This document shows positions 1 to 11,269 of a stretch of DNA of 64,000 nt, piece by piece; within the stretch, counting starts at the first letter, position 1; every line of letters starts with the position of its first letter. The notes beneath the pieces were generated by a model that saw nothing but the letters and a program-made list of their open reading frames with translations, did not search any database and had not been told where the DNA came from. The position numbers and the translations under genes are program-made. Origin of the DNA: Nemophila menziesii (Eukaryota; Streptophyta; Magnoliopsida; Boraginales; Hydrophyllaceae); contig JARWIR010000024.1 in assembly GCA_029959085.1 (NCBI GenBank), positions 18,464,296-18,528,295 on the forward strand, read 5' to 3'.

Positions 1-1124
1 TTTTAGACGGACAGCTATATGTTGTTGGTGGATTATATCGTGATTTTGAAGGATATCCTGCTGTTTTAATGGAGGTTCTTAATAAAAATGGGAAATGGGA
101 AGATATTCCTAATCCTCCTCCTTTTCCGGTGGCTCCTCCTTTTCCGGGTTTTCCTTCACCTACACCTACACCTACACCTATTCCCAAACCAAAAGATACA
201 GGTGATTCTTCAAGTAATGAATCTGAAGACTTATATGAAGTGGGAGAAGAAAAAGAAGAAGAAATTTATGCTAAAGAATATGTAGAAGAAGTGAAAGAAA
301 AAAAACAATATCAAGTAGAACTTTCTGCTGAAGATGAAAAAGAAAGAGAAGAATATTTTTCTAAATTAGAATGTGTAGTTTGTGGTAGTGAAGAAGAAGA
401 AGAAGAAATTTGTGCAGAAGAAGAAGAAAAAGAACTTTCCCCTGAAGACCAAGAAGAATTAGATAATTATTATGCTGAACAAGCAAGAATGCAGAAAGAA
501 TGTTTGGATCGTTTATACTTCAGAGAGGTTTATTGCTATGCCATAGTTGGGGTGGTAAAAATTAATGGTAAAGATGTTATTATAGTTGGGGTTGATACTA
601 GTCGTACTCATAGTGGGTCATATGTTTTATACATATATGAAGCTGGAAAAAATGAATGGGAAATCTATTCGAAGATTGATATAACACGTCTTAATTCTCT
701 GCCTGAGAAAACTGCTGTGGTGTCTGGACAGTTGATGTTGTTCATAGCAGGATCCGAAATCGGTTATGGAGGATCAGAATATTTGTATGTCTTGGACTTT
801 GCAAAAGAGAAATTACATGTTTTCAACTTATTTGAAAACATTCCGGATCTAAATTACAACTTGTGTCAATCTTCTTTTTTGGTGATGATTGAAGAAGATA
901 AATTTGATGTGTTTTGGGAAATAAAGGGTACGAAATCCATTTCCACAGTGGTGTCTTCAAGATTTATACTTAAACGAAACTTATCATCAATGTTACCTTG
1001 GACTATCTTTTCTTCCAAAACCAACACGGGCTTAAGTATTTCAGTAACAAAGAAGTTAAATAGGTTTTCTCTCATTCGTGATCTCATGGGCCATACACTT
1101 AAGGCTGTGGTTTGCATGTGGTAA
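1..1124 (+). CDS. Kelch-repeat protein, 3' part (5' end outside window)
   Basis: The reading frame is open from base 3 of the window, so the start lies upstream; the first Met inside the window is at 69. The first visible residues, DGQLYVVGG, are a classic Kelch blade strand, followed by a K/N-x-W-E-D-I-P turn typical of Kelch repeats. Then come a Pro/Thr stretch (about residues 17-41 from the internal Met) and a long Glu-rich stretch (about 45-140). A second beta-propeller-like half follows, with VIIVGVD, W-E-I-Y and LYVLDF strands. Plant Kelch proteins of this layout are often F-box substrate adaptors, but no F-box is visible here because the N-terminus is missing. The stop TAA (1122-1124) is embedded in GTAAGT, a perfect splice donor. 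Splicing there into a nearby AG also gives a quick stop, so the end is probably right. Kelch class is fairly sure; specific function unknown. Confidence 0.6.
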   Translation, partial: LDGQLYVVGGLYRDFEGYPAVLMEVLNKNGKWEDIPNPPPFPVAPPFPGFPSPTPTPTPIPKPKDTGDSSSNESEDLYEVGEEKEEEIYAKEYVEEVKEKKQYQVELSAEDEKEREEYFSKLECVVCGSEEEEEEICAEEEEKELSPEDQEELDNYYAEQARMQKECLDRLYFREVYCYAIVGVVKINGKDVIIVGVDTSRTHSGSYVLYIYEAGKNEWEIYSKIDITRLNSLPEKTAVVSGQLMLFIAGSEIGYGGSEYLYVLDFAKEKLHVFNLFENIPDLNYNLCQSSFLVMIEEDKFDVFWEIKGTKSISTVVSSRFILKRNLSSMLPWTIFSSKTNTGLSISVTKKLNRFSLIRDLMGHTLKAVVCMW

Positions 1125-3890
1125 GTTATCTCTCTCTCTCTCTCAATTCTTGTATTATTTTTAATTTTTTTAATTTTCTAATTTTCTTCTTTTCTCTTAT
1201 GTGTACTTTGTTTAAAGATAATGGGGCCGGTCACAAGATAGAGAAGAGAGCTTTGCTTAGCTTTTGGATGGTGTGCTGGAATTCTAGAGTTTATCAACTA
1301 ACCTAACCTATCTATCACTTTACTCTAATTTTGACTGACGTGATATTACTCCAATCTCTTTATAATTAATGTTAATGTTATTAATTTGTTTACTTCATTG
1401 AGAAAACATATATGTCAAATATTCGTAGTAATGCAATATCTTTTTGTCTCAAGTATTTATCTTTTTATTGTTAAATTAATCAACATATTAATAAACAACC
1501 TCAAATTTACTGGAATATTATTGGTGCGTTTTTACTCGATTAGAGAGCACTATTACTTGCATTAGAGGTGAACTTGATGAACTAGAAACACAAGATTTCT
1601 TCAAGTTGAATTAGATACTTAAGTTGATCAAAAGTTGGTGGTGATGAGGACGAATGTACTTTGACAAAAGGTATCTCTCTAAGGTTCATTAACTAAATAT
1701 GATGGCATTGACCAAAAATGCGTTCACTCAACTCATCTTCATAAAATCTTCACACCTCTGTTATACTAATCCTTCAACTTTTCATCTTTTCCACCACTAA
1801 CAAACACACAAGTATCATTTGAAAGGTTAAAATTCCTTCTCCATTTCTGCTTCCTCGAATTGTAATTTCACAAACTCTTTCTCTTTAAACTCTATCATCA
1901 CATTCGTAGGATAGATTTTTAAAGGCCTCTTCTGAGAACAAGAGCTAATGATCTTCAAAATGTAAACCAACTTATGCAAAGTATCCATGAAAATGGATTC
2001 CAAGTACCTGTGTAAGCTTATGATATCATTTTTGTTTTATACAAGGTTAATCATGAATCTTCTTGTACGTATAAACAATCTTCCAACTTTGTCTCTTCCT
2101 TTTGAGTTAGAGTGAATAATCTAAGTTTCTAGTTCAATTGACAAAAATTGAGGTAACAAATTTCAACACGGTAAACACCAAAAGAGTTGTAAAATAAATC
2201 TCAATCTCAATCGTTTCAGGTAATTCTGTATTGTGAAATTCTCCAAAAAATCAACCTAGCTTTTCAATACATTTCTTAGTGAGCATATTGATAGGTATTT
2301 TGAACATTTGCATCTATAAGGTAGGGTAAGAAACTTCATTTTTACCTGTGTTTTTGAAGGGATTAATGGCAAAATATTTACCCGTGATAGTTCATGGCCT
2401 CTGACTCCATACGCTGAGATTATGTTCTTCATTTTTCAACTTGATAATAACAAGATTGTTACCTAATCGTTCTTTCTACTTGCTGCTTCAAACCCCAGTA
2501 ATTGTTGATATAATTTTTAATGAAGATGAAGTTAACTTGTTCTTAGTAAAGAAGCTTTTGTTTCCGATGTTATAAAAGACATCCCTCTTTAGCGAGAGAA
2601 AATCAAAAGAGAAAAAGGCAAAAAAGGTTTGAAAGAGAGAGCTAAGTGCGAAAAAAGAGATGTGGAGAAAGACTAAGATAAAGGGAGAGTTTAGTAAGGG
2701 TTCTATCTTAGCTAGAGGAAGAAAATGGTTGAGAGATCAAAGAAATTTTTGCAGAAAAGCCATGGAAGTGTAGAAAAAAAAAAAGACTTTAGGGAGAGAA
2801 ATTCGTATTAAGATTGAGAATGTTCATATGAAAATTAAAAGATACTATGGCCACTTATAGAGGACCTACCATGGTTGCGTTCTATTGAAGAAATATAAAG
2901 ATTGGTCTTGGACCCTTGGTTTATTAACCTTAGTGCTTCAAACTATCCTTTAGTCACTCAAGATAGTAACTTCTTTGTATGATTCTACTCCATCATCTTT
3001 TCCAAACTGGAAAGAGTAAGTTCTCTTTTATGTTCTTTTTTTTTTTTGTGGTGTGTGAAAGTGTTGAAGTTTGTTGTATTAACCCATGGCATAACTAAAC
3101 ACATCAAATTGTAATCCACTTTATCAGAGTACAAGTGATTGCCAAACAACTCTTTTTGACTAAATTCTCCACCAAAGAACAAGTGGCCTACCTACTTTTG
3201 ATGAAATACCTATTAACGTTTTCTGTCCAAAATCAACGTTAAGTGTGACGTGGAAGGCACATGTCAGCATTTTTATTATTTTTTTATTCTTAAGCCTAAT
3301 TAATCAATTAATTATCTTAAACCCATTTCTTTAAAGGGCAAAATAGATATTTAATAATAGTTTAAATATTATTAATATATCCGATGTACGCGGGTAATCA
3401 CAATATATGATGTATATATATTGCACTATGGTCCTCGAGTTATCCAAAATAGACCTCTAATTTTCTCAATAGGAATCCAAGGATGATCTACATCGTGATT
3501 CTATGAGTTCGAAGCATGGAGCTGAGTTTATGAAGCTCGTGAAATTCGACCGGGAAACTCCACGCGACTGCGACATTGTTGTGGAACATTGTTGTATTAT
3601 TGCCTTCACTTGAGAACAACTGCAGTTTGGAGTTTGGTTGCAACAATGGTGATTCCGGTGGTACTTGACATCAACTCTTGAAGACATCTAAGGCGAATTC
3701 AGTTGAGTTACTAGGAATTTGAGCTTGAACTTGCAAAATTTGAAGGTTGTTGGTGATACGAGTTTCAACTCGGTAAATTAAGAAAGTTTTCAATCCCAAA
3801 GGAGCTATAACTTATTGACGTTTGATCAAATGCCTAAACCAAATGTGACTGGATTATATCAATTCCACAAGACAGGGATGGTGAAGGCAT
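1125..3890. other. Intergenic, no gene recognised
   Basis: AT-rich DNA without a supported gene. It begins with a short CT microsatellite (1127-1144). The few short open frames on either strand (for example 3466-3687 minus) have no recognisable domain and no convincing splice context. Confidence 0.5.
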
Positions 3891-3898
3891 TGATCTTT

Positions 3899-4111
3899 AC
3901 AGATATGCTCAATGTAACAAGAGTCCCTGCGAGTGCAAATCTACAACTGTATCTTCATCTCCAAGTACTGTGAGGTTGCAACTTCACTCGGGTTTATATC
4001 ATGAGCCTTATAAGGATATAGTGAAGAAGGATAATTATCCAAATCTAATTATAGCCCCAAATGCTGGTATTGCAGCTTATATGAGCTGGTTACCAACTAT
4101 CGTGAGTTTTT
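3899..4111 (+). pseudogene. Remnant exon of an MSS51/MYND-type zinc-finger protein C-terminal domain
   Basis: The plus-strand frame through 3970-4110 reads VRLQLHSGLYHEPY, then PNLIIAPNAGIAAYMSWLPTI. This matches the conserved C-terminal block of plant proteins related to the mitochondrial translational activator MSS51 (MYND zinc-finger family), where the hallmark is P-x-L-I-x-A-P-N-A-G-x-A-A-Y-x-S-W. The exon appears to start after TTACAG near 3899 and ends at a consensus donor GTGAGT after the codon ATC (about 4108-4111). Upstream the frame has stops and I could not find the MYND finger or other exons nearby. It looks like an isolated exon copy; a gene with distant or diverged exons is less likely. 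Recognition is from the motif only. Confidence 0.5.
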
Positions 4112-4179
4112 TTAACACAAAATCTAAAATTGGATTTTCACTCCAGGAAATAATTAAGAAGATGAAAGTCCATTGAGAT

Positions 4180-5126
4180 TAATAATTGAAGTTATTGTTG
4201 TGAGAAATAGGGATGAGTTGGGTGAGGTTTATATTGTTTTCAAAATATTTAATAAAATTCTCTAAATTAACACAGCCTAATTCAAAGTCATAACTACAAG
4301 TAAAATCAAATTAACATCATATTTTATTGATTTACAGATCAGAGTAAGGATGATTTATTTTTCGAGATCTTGGTCACAAGTTACTTCATGTAGGGTTATA
4401 ATTTTATAACGGTGATAAACCTTCAAAGTTCAAATTGCATAACCTTTCAACTGCATTTCTACTCATAACTTGTCTCATAACTTCCTGTACAATACTTGGA
4501 CTAAGTGGGCTCCATCTACGACCTCTGTTGACTAGAGTTGACCTGTTCTTGTTGTCTAGTTTACGAGGTTTTTGTGGGGACATTTTGGCTGAACAAGCGT
4601 TTTTGAGAAGGGATTTGATGAGTCGATTGTGAAGAGAGATTTTCTCTACCGATTGTTCGAATACAGAGCTTATCAAACTCGGATTTGCTGAGCTGTGAAG
4701 TGAAGAGCTTCTTTAAATGATCAAAATACTTCTCGGATCTTCGATTCCCGATTTTCCGACATATCACATATGATATCTCGGATTTCGATTGTAATCATTC
4801 GAGTGAATTGATGATTTGATCCCATTTTAATTTTCACAACCTACATTTGAAACATTGAGCATAAAATCATAGCCATTATTAAATCAATAAGATTGAAGCA
4901 TACCCTTATCCATATTCTCCACAAAACTGCTAAATCTCAATGAAAAAGTCATAGTTCTAGCTGTTTACTACATAACAATATAATAATAACATAGATTCTA
5001 TAGAAAAACATATTTAATATCGATCCAAAACTACTTATATCCAAAACTACTTATATCCAAAACTTCAACTTCAACAAATCTTAACAACATTACATAAATC
5101 ACTAGATAAGCTGTTTTTTTCTCAAT
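4180..5126. other. Intergenic, no gene recognised
   Basis: About 950 bases with no supported coding region. Short overlapping open frames on both strands near 4404-4767 have no domain signature. Near 5040 a 19-bp phrase (ATCCAAAACTACTTATATC) is repeated in tandem. Confidence 0.4.
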
Positions 5127-6276
5127 TCACTCCCAAATATATGGCCAGCTGCAAGCCATTAAGTCCTTGTACTTGGTCATCTTAAATGAAATACACCTAT
5201 AAAAAAACAAAAAAACATTTTAAAATAGATTTCAAGGACATGTATAATATAGAAAAAAAAATAATAATAATAAATACTTTGTCGGTTCTGAAGAATGGCA
5301 CATTAAGACCATGTAAAAATACAAGCTATATATCGAATCCGCTAAAATGTTCCAACACTTAGCGTGTTGGTCTGCAATCTGTTCAGACGGTACACCATTT
5401 GTACTACCTTGACTGTGTCTTGAGTAGTTTCCATAAAATCGAAAAGTTTCACCATGATTGTTCCAAGTTGCACCACGATAGTTCAATATATCAATAAGTG
5501 GCTCAAGAGTAAAGGATTGATTAACCAGATTATTCAGATTGTTCAGTAGAATCGTAAATAGCGGAACTTTATGTACCCGACTTCTAGCTCTAATCCCTTC
5601 AATATATCCATCAAATTGTTGTGTTACGTCAGTTTCCTTACAACCCATGTTTCGGAAATTACAGGCCTTCATAACAAACTGGTACATTTCGGCCTTACTA
5701 AAGAACAGAGGGTTCATTAAAGCAAAAATACCAAAATATTTAGCATCATCAATTGTCTTAAATTGTGTACCCGAAGCTAGTTTACACATAGCTCGGAAGT
5801 ATTCAAGTGCTGCAACAGTCTTATCAGGTTTGCGATGATTATACAGTAATTCAACAACATCGGAAATAAATTGAACATCACTTCTTAGACACTCAGCATA
5901 TCTTTCAACTTCATCTACACCCACAGAACAAAACTAATTTCAACTTATTGCATAAATACAGATCAAATTTATGAACTAATTTAGCATAAATTAGGTTAAA
6001 TCAGGATCAAATTCAGGAGAAATAAATACCTTTAGCTTTTGATTTAGGTGGGGACATTGTTTGCCCATGGATAGAGAATTTTGTGCCATTACTTGTACAA
6101 TTTTTTGCCAAATTACCGTAGCACTTATTATCCCTGAAGATCCTAAACAACATTTTGCATAAACGAGAGAGGGGAACTCTAACGTCCTCCACAAACCCAT
6201 CGTACTCGCTGCTAACTGTGTTCTTATTCCAAACGGCCCTCTGAGCTTGTGTCCACGCTACAACTGAAGTGTCCAT
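5127..6276 (-). CDS. Unrecognised three-exon gene, predicted 317 aa
   Basis: I assembled this from three minus-strand segments with canonical splice sites: exon 1 6276-6030 (donor GTATTT), exon 2 5914-5278 (acceptor TGTAG, donor GTATTT), exon 3 5196-5127 (acceptor ATAG, stop TGA). Phases agree at both junctions (247, 637 and 70 nt, 954 in total). The start Met (MDTSVVAWTQAQRAVW) was chosen because it opens a plausible hydrophilic N-terminus; an upstream Met at 6402 in the same frame would add 42 residues. The protein looks soluble and mostly helical, is rich in Cys, Asn and Tyr, and ends in a Trp-rich tail (ACSWPYIWE). I see no transmembrane segment, signal peptide or known domain. It may be a lineage-restricted gene or a captured transposon gene. 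The clean frame over 954 nt is the main evidence that it is real. Confidence 0.5.
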
Positions 6277-6649
6277 AACAGTGACAGGTGAGATGAGAGA
6301 TTTTAGGTTACGAAGAAGTGAAATGGCGGGGTAAAGGGAAGTAGTACAGCAAAAAAAGAATGATGATTTTAGAAATTGGATATTGGGCCAGTATTTAAGC
6401 AACGGTGGCAGAGCGATGGGTCAATGGACCGTTAAACTATTTTGAGGATCCAGTGTAATGGAGGAAAAAATTTGTATACTCCACTCCCTCCTTTTTTTTA
6501 GTCAACAAGCCTTAGTATTAAAATAATCTAACTAGGAGGAAAAAATTTCACTCTAGTTAAAACAAGATAACCAAAGTGATCACAACCAAACAAAGAAAAA
6601 TAAAAGACAAGGGTTAAATAACAAACACTAATCAAAGACAAGAATAAAC
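6277..6649. other. Upstream region of the 5127-6276 gene
   Basis: Non-coding and AT-rich apart from a possible N-terminal extension of the preceding gene to 6402. No TATA element or repeat that I would call. Confidence 0.3.
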
Positions 6650-7040
6650 TAAAAAAAGCTTTTGCAATCTAAGCAGTCAATTTGTTAGTTGTCCTTCTAA
6701 TCCCATGATAATTGAATTGTGTGTAGGATCTAGTCATACTTTTAAAATCTTCAAGGATAGACACATTCTTCAAAAGCAGTAAGTGCTTGGAGACTGTATA
6801 GGCTGAATACCGGTTGCGGCATTAGATTCAATCCTAATGCACTGTAAAGCAGATTCTGAGACGAAACATGTATCACCACGAATCGCCTTAATTTCTACTT
6901 CTAAATTGGAGTAGATGAGGCTATGCTGAGCAAAACCAGAAATAACTTCACCCTTCCAAAATGTAACAACTGTGGCTGCAAATGCAATTTCTAAGTAAAA
7001 GGTAACGAGAACATTGATTGAAGTGTAAATGTGAAGAGGA
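6650..7040 (-). pseudogene. Degenerate RNase H-like domain (LINE-associated type)
   Basis: Reading the minus strand from about 7030 to 6650 gives FWKGEVISGFAQHSLIYSN, then VSESALQCIRIES, then after a stop and a frame change FNYHGIRRTTNKLT and IAKAF. The order matches the RVT_3 RNase H-like domain common in plants: W-x-G-x-V-x-x-G-F-A, then A-x-x-C-I-x-I-E-S (the core Asp position reads Asn just after), then F-x-x-I-R-R-x-x-N-x-x-A-x-x-I-A-K. The stops and frame change show it is not functional. It could come from a LINE tail or from a stand-alone RNase H-like gene. No reverse transcriptase is visible nearby. Confidence 0.45.
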
Positions 7041-7756
7041 GAACAAGAAGGAATGGAGATGAATAAAGAGGCAGCATCCTTAACAAGGAAATATGAAGAA
7101 TCATCAAGGCTAATCTAGAAAGTACCAACCGATTTCTAAACCTGTAAATCAGTCTCCACGCACTGCCATAAACAAACACAACCAAAGCCCAAGATACCAA
7201 GTTTCCAAGAATCAAAGCACAATCCAAACTTGTAAACCATTTGGTCCAAAAAGCCCAAAAAAGAACATGAGCCACTCTGCCAAAGGGTTTGGGTTTCTCT
7301 TTTTTTCCAAACCCAGATTTCACCATGCCAAGAAAATGGACAAAGCGGCCGCACAAAGGGAAACAGGCGGAAGTGGTGAAAGCCATCACATTCGCACACA
7401 ACCTCATCGCCACAAACGAAGGATAATTTTTGAAACACAATGACAGGGAGGAAACAATTGCTCTTCTAGATTGATTATCCAGGAACCAGCAACTTTGGAA
7501 AAAATTGGAAGACCACCAAGAAAAGATGAGCACAGATCTGAAGCCGATCTGAGAATTATGGTAACCCAATTCTTCAAACAGGGGTCTGTAGATTTGGGAG
7601 GACCGAGGGATGATTAGGGCAGGAGATTTAGTATGACACAAAAGAAAGATACAAGGAAACAAAAAAGGATAAAGAAAGGAAAGGTGGGGTGGTCGTCATC
7701 ACCAATCAGAAAGACAGTAATGGCGGCTGTGAAAACAAAGAGGACTTAGGGTTTTA
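7041..7756. other. No recognised gene; one long minus-strand open frame
   Basis: A 223-codon minus-strand frame (7662-6991) is hydrophobic and rich in Leu, Phe and Ser, but has no repeat structure or domain I recognise, and a second frame of 100 codons overlaps it. Because its 3' end runs out of frame into the RNase H remnant, I treat it as spacer or decayed transposon DNA, not a gene. Confidence 0.3.
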
Positions 7757-7758
7757 TA

Positions 7759-8021
7759 CTCCCTCTATTCCATAATAATTGACGCTTTTGGAGTATTTCA
7801 CACATATTAAGGAATCTAAAAAGTAGGAAATTTTTTGTTAAGAATAACTAAAGTATTCCTACTTTAGAAAGAGAAAATTAAATGATTAGGTATTGAGAGA
7901 TTTTAAGAAAAGGGTAAAATTGAAAAGAGGTCATTTATTTTGTATTGAAACTTGAAAAGTGACATATATTGTGAAACAAATTATTTGAGCTAAAGTGTCA
8001 ATTATTATGGAATGGAGAGAG
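7759..8021. mobile_element. Stowaway-like MITE (copy 1), 263 bp, TA target duplication
   Basis: Terminal inverted repeats: the left end reads CTCCCTCTATTCCATAATAA and the right end is its near-perfect complement. The element is flanked by TA on both sides (7757-7758 and 8022-8023), the signature of Tc1/mariner-derived Stowaway MITEs. It has no coding capacity. Its inner sequence is collinear, in opposite orientation, with the element at 39911-40361. Confidence 0.85.
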
Positions 8022-8247
8022 TATTATAAGTCTCAACTAAAAAATAATTCTATAAAAATCTCAATTTTAATTTTTTTAGTTTGAATTATTACCCTTATAC
8101 CCCCTTCTTTGGTATGAAAAGAGAAAAAATTTAATTTCTCGATGCGACAGACTCATTAACGCTCGTACTTATTTTCGTAATTTAACCAATGATAGGTACA
8201 GACTCGTGTCGTTTATTAAATTTTACTAAGACATTTTTTACTGAAAG
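8022..8247. other. Short AT-rich spacer
   Basis: No gene, repeat or regulatory signal that I can support. Confidence 0.3.
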
Positions 8248-8310
8248 TTGTCCATGTAAAAGTCCAGGTTGTCCATGTAAAAGTCCAGGTTGTCCATGTC
8301 AAAGTCCTAG
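8248..8310 (+). repeat. Tandem repeat, 3 x 21 bp
   Basis: Three consecutive 21-bp units beginning TTGTCCATGTAAAAGTCC; the third has a few substitutions. The open frame across it encodes a Cys-Pro-Lys-Ser repeat, which is a by-product of the repeat and not evidence for a gene. Confidence 0.8.
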
Positions 8311-8476
8311 TGGGTACCGACCCACTTCAATTATCAACATGTATGTGGAGATATGTGGTAAATATCCATCTCGCACAATACCTAAATGGGTACGGACCCA
8401 TATCGACCAATACCTACATGGGTACGGACCCATCTCGACCAATAATTAGATAAGTGCAGACTCATCTCGAATAACA
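8311..8476 (+). repeat. Degenerate 32-bp tandem repeat
   Basis: Units at 8381-8412 and 8413-8444 are nearly identical (core GGGTACGGACCCAT followed by CTCGACCAATA). A third at 8445-8476 is diverged and a fourth, weaker one lies before 8381. The core is itself palindromic. Confidence 0.65.
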
Positions 8477-10108
8477 GGTCCAGCGTGGTAGAGACCGTCT
8501 CCAGCATCTCCTCACAGCAGTTAAGTACATGTCCTTGACAAAAAAAAGAATATCTTCATGCTTGCATCATATGAACAAAAACAAATTGGATCTCTTCACA
8601 CTAAAAAACAAAAAGAAACCTCTTCACACTCCAGCAGTTGGGTGCAGTGGCTTGTACCCATGGGAGTGTTGGGTCTGTACAACGAAACAAAAACAATTAT
8701 AAATCTCTTCATACTCGCCGGAACAAAAAACAAAACAAAATCTCTTCAAACTCGTTCCAATGGAATAAAAAAACAAAAAAAATCTCTTCTAACTCACCTC
8801 TGGAACACAATGTTGGAGAATGGACCACGATACCGGCGACTTGGAGAATGGACCAGGATTGCGGTGGTTTTCTTGGCCACGAATGACGGGTTTCTAGTGT
8901 AGAATGGATACGAGGACTGATGGTGGTAGAGAATGGTCCACAAATGGTTTTCTTATGCAGCAACCCAGCGAAGATGGTAGAGAATGGGCCAGGCACGACT
9001 GTGGAATTCTTCTGCAAGAGAGCTTCTTGGTGTCATGTTGAGATGTGAGAATGAGAGGGAAGAAAGGGGTAAGGGAGGGGATGAGATCTGTGTGGGAATG
9101 TGGGGAGGTGGGAAGGTGAAAGATGCGGCGGTTTTCTTTTGGTACGGGATAGAAAAGGAGAATGGTCTACGAATAGATCCAATCCTTAATTGGGTATGTG
9201 TTTTTTTTTTAGGGTTTTTGCTTTTAAATAAGAGGAGAAGAGAGAGATTTTTGTTTTCTTTCCTTTTTCTAGTTGGACTTCTAATGGATAGTTAGTTTGG
9301 GAATTTTGGGAGTATTATGCATAGACCTAAGGCCTTATAAAATAGTTTTCTCTTAATAAAAGGTAGGATCATTTTTGTTTGAATTTAATGGACATTTATC
9401 AGATAACTTTTAATTAAGATTTTTTTTTTCTAGAAATCAGGTCGAGATCTTATTTGATCTGATTTAGTCAAATTTTGTTACATGTCTAAGCGAGTAAATA
9501 CTAAAAAAAGGAAAAAGAACATTATAAATATTTTTATAATCACAAGTATCTCCTTTACTAAAATTTCAATTCTACAAAATTCTTTCAACTTCTAATCGTC
9601 TTCGATCAAAGTCTTCAATCAAAAAAACGGGTAAGGTAAAATTCATTAATAATTCATATCATAATTACTATAAAAAAAATTTAAAACATAATTTTGTTAT
9701 TTTTTTTGAAATTTTTGTAAGTATATTATTATCTTGAAAATCTATTAAATGCTTTTTTTTTTAATATTTTGAAATTTGATTTTTCTTTTATTAATTTTTT
9801 TCTGACACTCTTTTATTAATTTAGACATCTGTTTCAAAACGCATGGTTCAAAATAACAAAAGAATTTTTTTAAGAAAGAAAAGATTACAATAATATTTTC
9901 AATCAAGTAATAAAACAGATTACAGTAATTTTATATGTAAGAATAATAAAAATTATCATGATAATTGGCATGAGTTATTTGAAGAAATATTAAAATAGTT
10001 AATCAATTTTTATTCTTGAAACCATCGTCCCATTTAATTTTCTAATAGTAATAAGTCGAGCCAACCATTTGCAAAATATAGGATTTATTGTGCAGTAAAA
10101 AAAACTAA
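8477..10108. other. Low-complexity intergenic DNA
   Basis: Contains several dispersed copies of a motif like AAAACAAAATCTCTTCA (8570-8800) and repeated phrases such as GGAGAATGGACC (8815-8990). Overlapping open frames here (8558-9295) come from this repetitive composition and have no domain. 9300-10100 is AT-rich with nothing further. Confidence 0.4.
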
Positions 10109-10117
10109 TATTTGGAA

Positions 10118-10309
10118 GAGTATTGCTATATATCACCCTTTTTTGCTTCACCTATTTATCACCTTTTATGTGTCATCTAATGTGACACTAAACAAAGGAA
10201 AGAGAAAATAATCATTTAAGAGAAAGAAATGTTTTTATTGATGTTTAAAACCTCCATATAGGAGGTGATACATAGGTGGAGCAGACAGGGGTGATATATA
10301 TCTTTAATC
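10118..10309. mobile_element. MULE-type MITE (copy 1), 192 bp, 9-bp target duplication
   Basis: Fold-back element. The left terminus GAGTATTGCTATATATCACC is matched by the complement of the right terminus (GATTAAAGATATATATCACC), and further inverted matches extend inward for about 45 bp (TTCACCTATTTATCACC against its partner at 10258-10285). Flanks are TATTTGGAA (10109-10117) and TATTTGAAA (10310-10318), a 9-bp duplication with one mismatch. Nine-base duplications are characteristic of the Mutator superfamily. No coding capacity. The element at 39956-40147 has the same length and related ends. Confidence 0.7.
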
Positions 10310-10318
10310 TATTTGAAA

Positions 10319-11260
10319 CTATCGTGCATTTTGTAACTCTTATAAGATCTGATCATAACCGTCATATCATATAGTGTTTTTTTCCTGGAAGTCATATGGT
10401 GCAATTGACTAAAAAAATCTTGGTTTGGTTGCATTTTATTGGTGCATATATGTACATATCATGCATTTATTTATTTTTTATGAAAAGATATGTAAGAAGA
10501 TCATCAATGCATTGCATATATAATGAACATGGTGGCATCATTTTAGACAATATACTTTTCTCTCTAGTCAACATGTATTCTTTGGTCAAACTTCTATTTC
10601 TCTTTGATCTTTCTTCCTAATTTCTTTGCTTTCCTCTTTAATTCCTTAGTGCATGTGTTTGATTTCATGTTCTTCACCACTCTGTACAATCACTATGTAT
10701 ATAATTCTACTCAATGTTTCCTACTTTCACTGCAATCAACTTCTCTGGCTTCTTTCTTTTGTCTCATGATTTTCAGCTCTATTTCCCTTTGGAGTTTGCA
10801 AACTCCCGTCGTCAATTGTTGTTCTTCTAGGTTCCACTTATGTCTCCTAGCTGTCTTGACTAGAGCCCTTCATTTAGGTAAGATATATACGTTTTCTCAT
10901 GGAAAATACGGACCAATTATTCGAGTATACATGTGGGAGATTCAACAAAATGGGAAGGTGATTATAAATTCGGGGGTTTTTTGTGATGTTCTGGAGCGAG
11001 GAGCTTATTCGATTACAAGGGAGGAGGGTGGGATTCGATGCTGCTGCAATTTTCTGAGTATGAGTATTGACTTTGGTGAGAAATAGTGCTAGTTTCTTTA
11101 ACACTACGAATAAACTTCGAGTTTTAAAAGGTTTTTCCTACTTCGAATAAACTTGGTTTGTGTTCATCCTTAAAATCTTTTATATCTTCTTTAACACACT
11201 TCAAAGAAACAACCAGGAAATAGATTATCTTTTATTATTTTTCATGTGCAAAATCTAAAT
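10319..11260. other. No recognised gene
   Basis: A 160-codon plus-strand frame (10604-11086) starts hydrophobic and ends polar, with no domain or homology that I recognise. There is a near-repeat of CTTCGAATAAACTT at about 11107-11155. I would not call a gene. Confidence 0.3.
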
Positions 11261-11269
11261 CAGTAAATT

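Noticed and set aside
1121..1126. GTAAGT at the end of the Kelch frame as an intron donor
   Set aside because: Splicing to the nearest plausible acceptor gives an immediate stop, so it does not extend the protein; kept only as a remark.
6991..7662. 223-codon hydrophobic open frame on minus
   Set aside because: No membrane topology pattern or homology that I recognise, overlaps another frame, and abuts a decayed RNase H domain.
8558..9295. Several 80-110 codon open frames
   Set aside because: They come from dispersed repeats of AAAACAAAATCTCTTCA-like phrases and GGAGAATGGACC, on both strands and in several frames.
10604..11086. 160-codon open frame on plus
   Set aside because: No domain, odd composition shift, no splice or promoter context; likely chance in AT-rich DNA.
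11102..11110. CACTACGAA as the left CACTA terminus
   Set aside because: Preceded by TAA while the right end is followed by TTC, and no subterminal GACGC/GCGTC array follows it.
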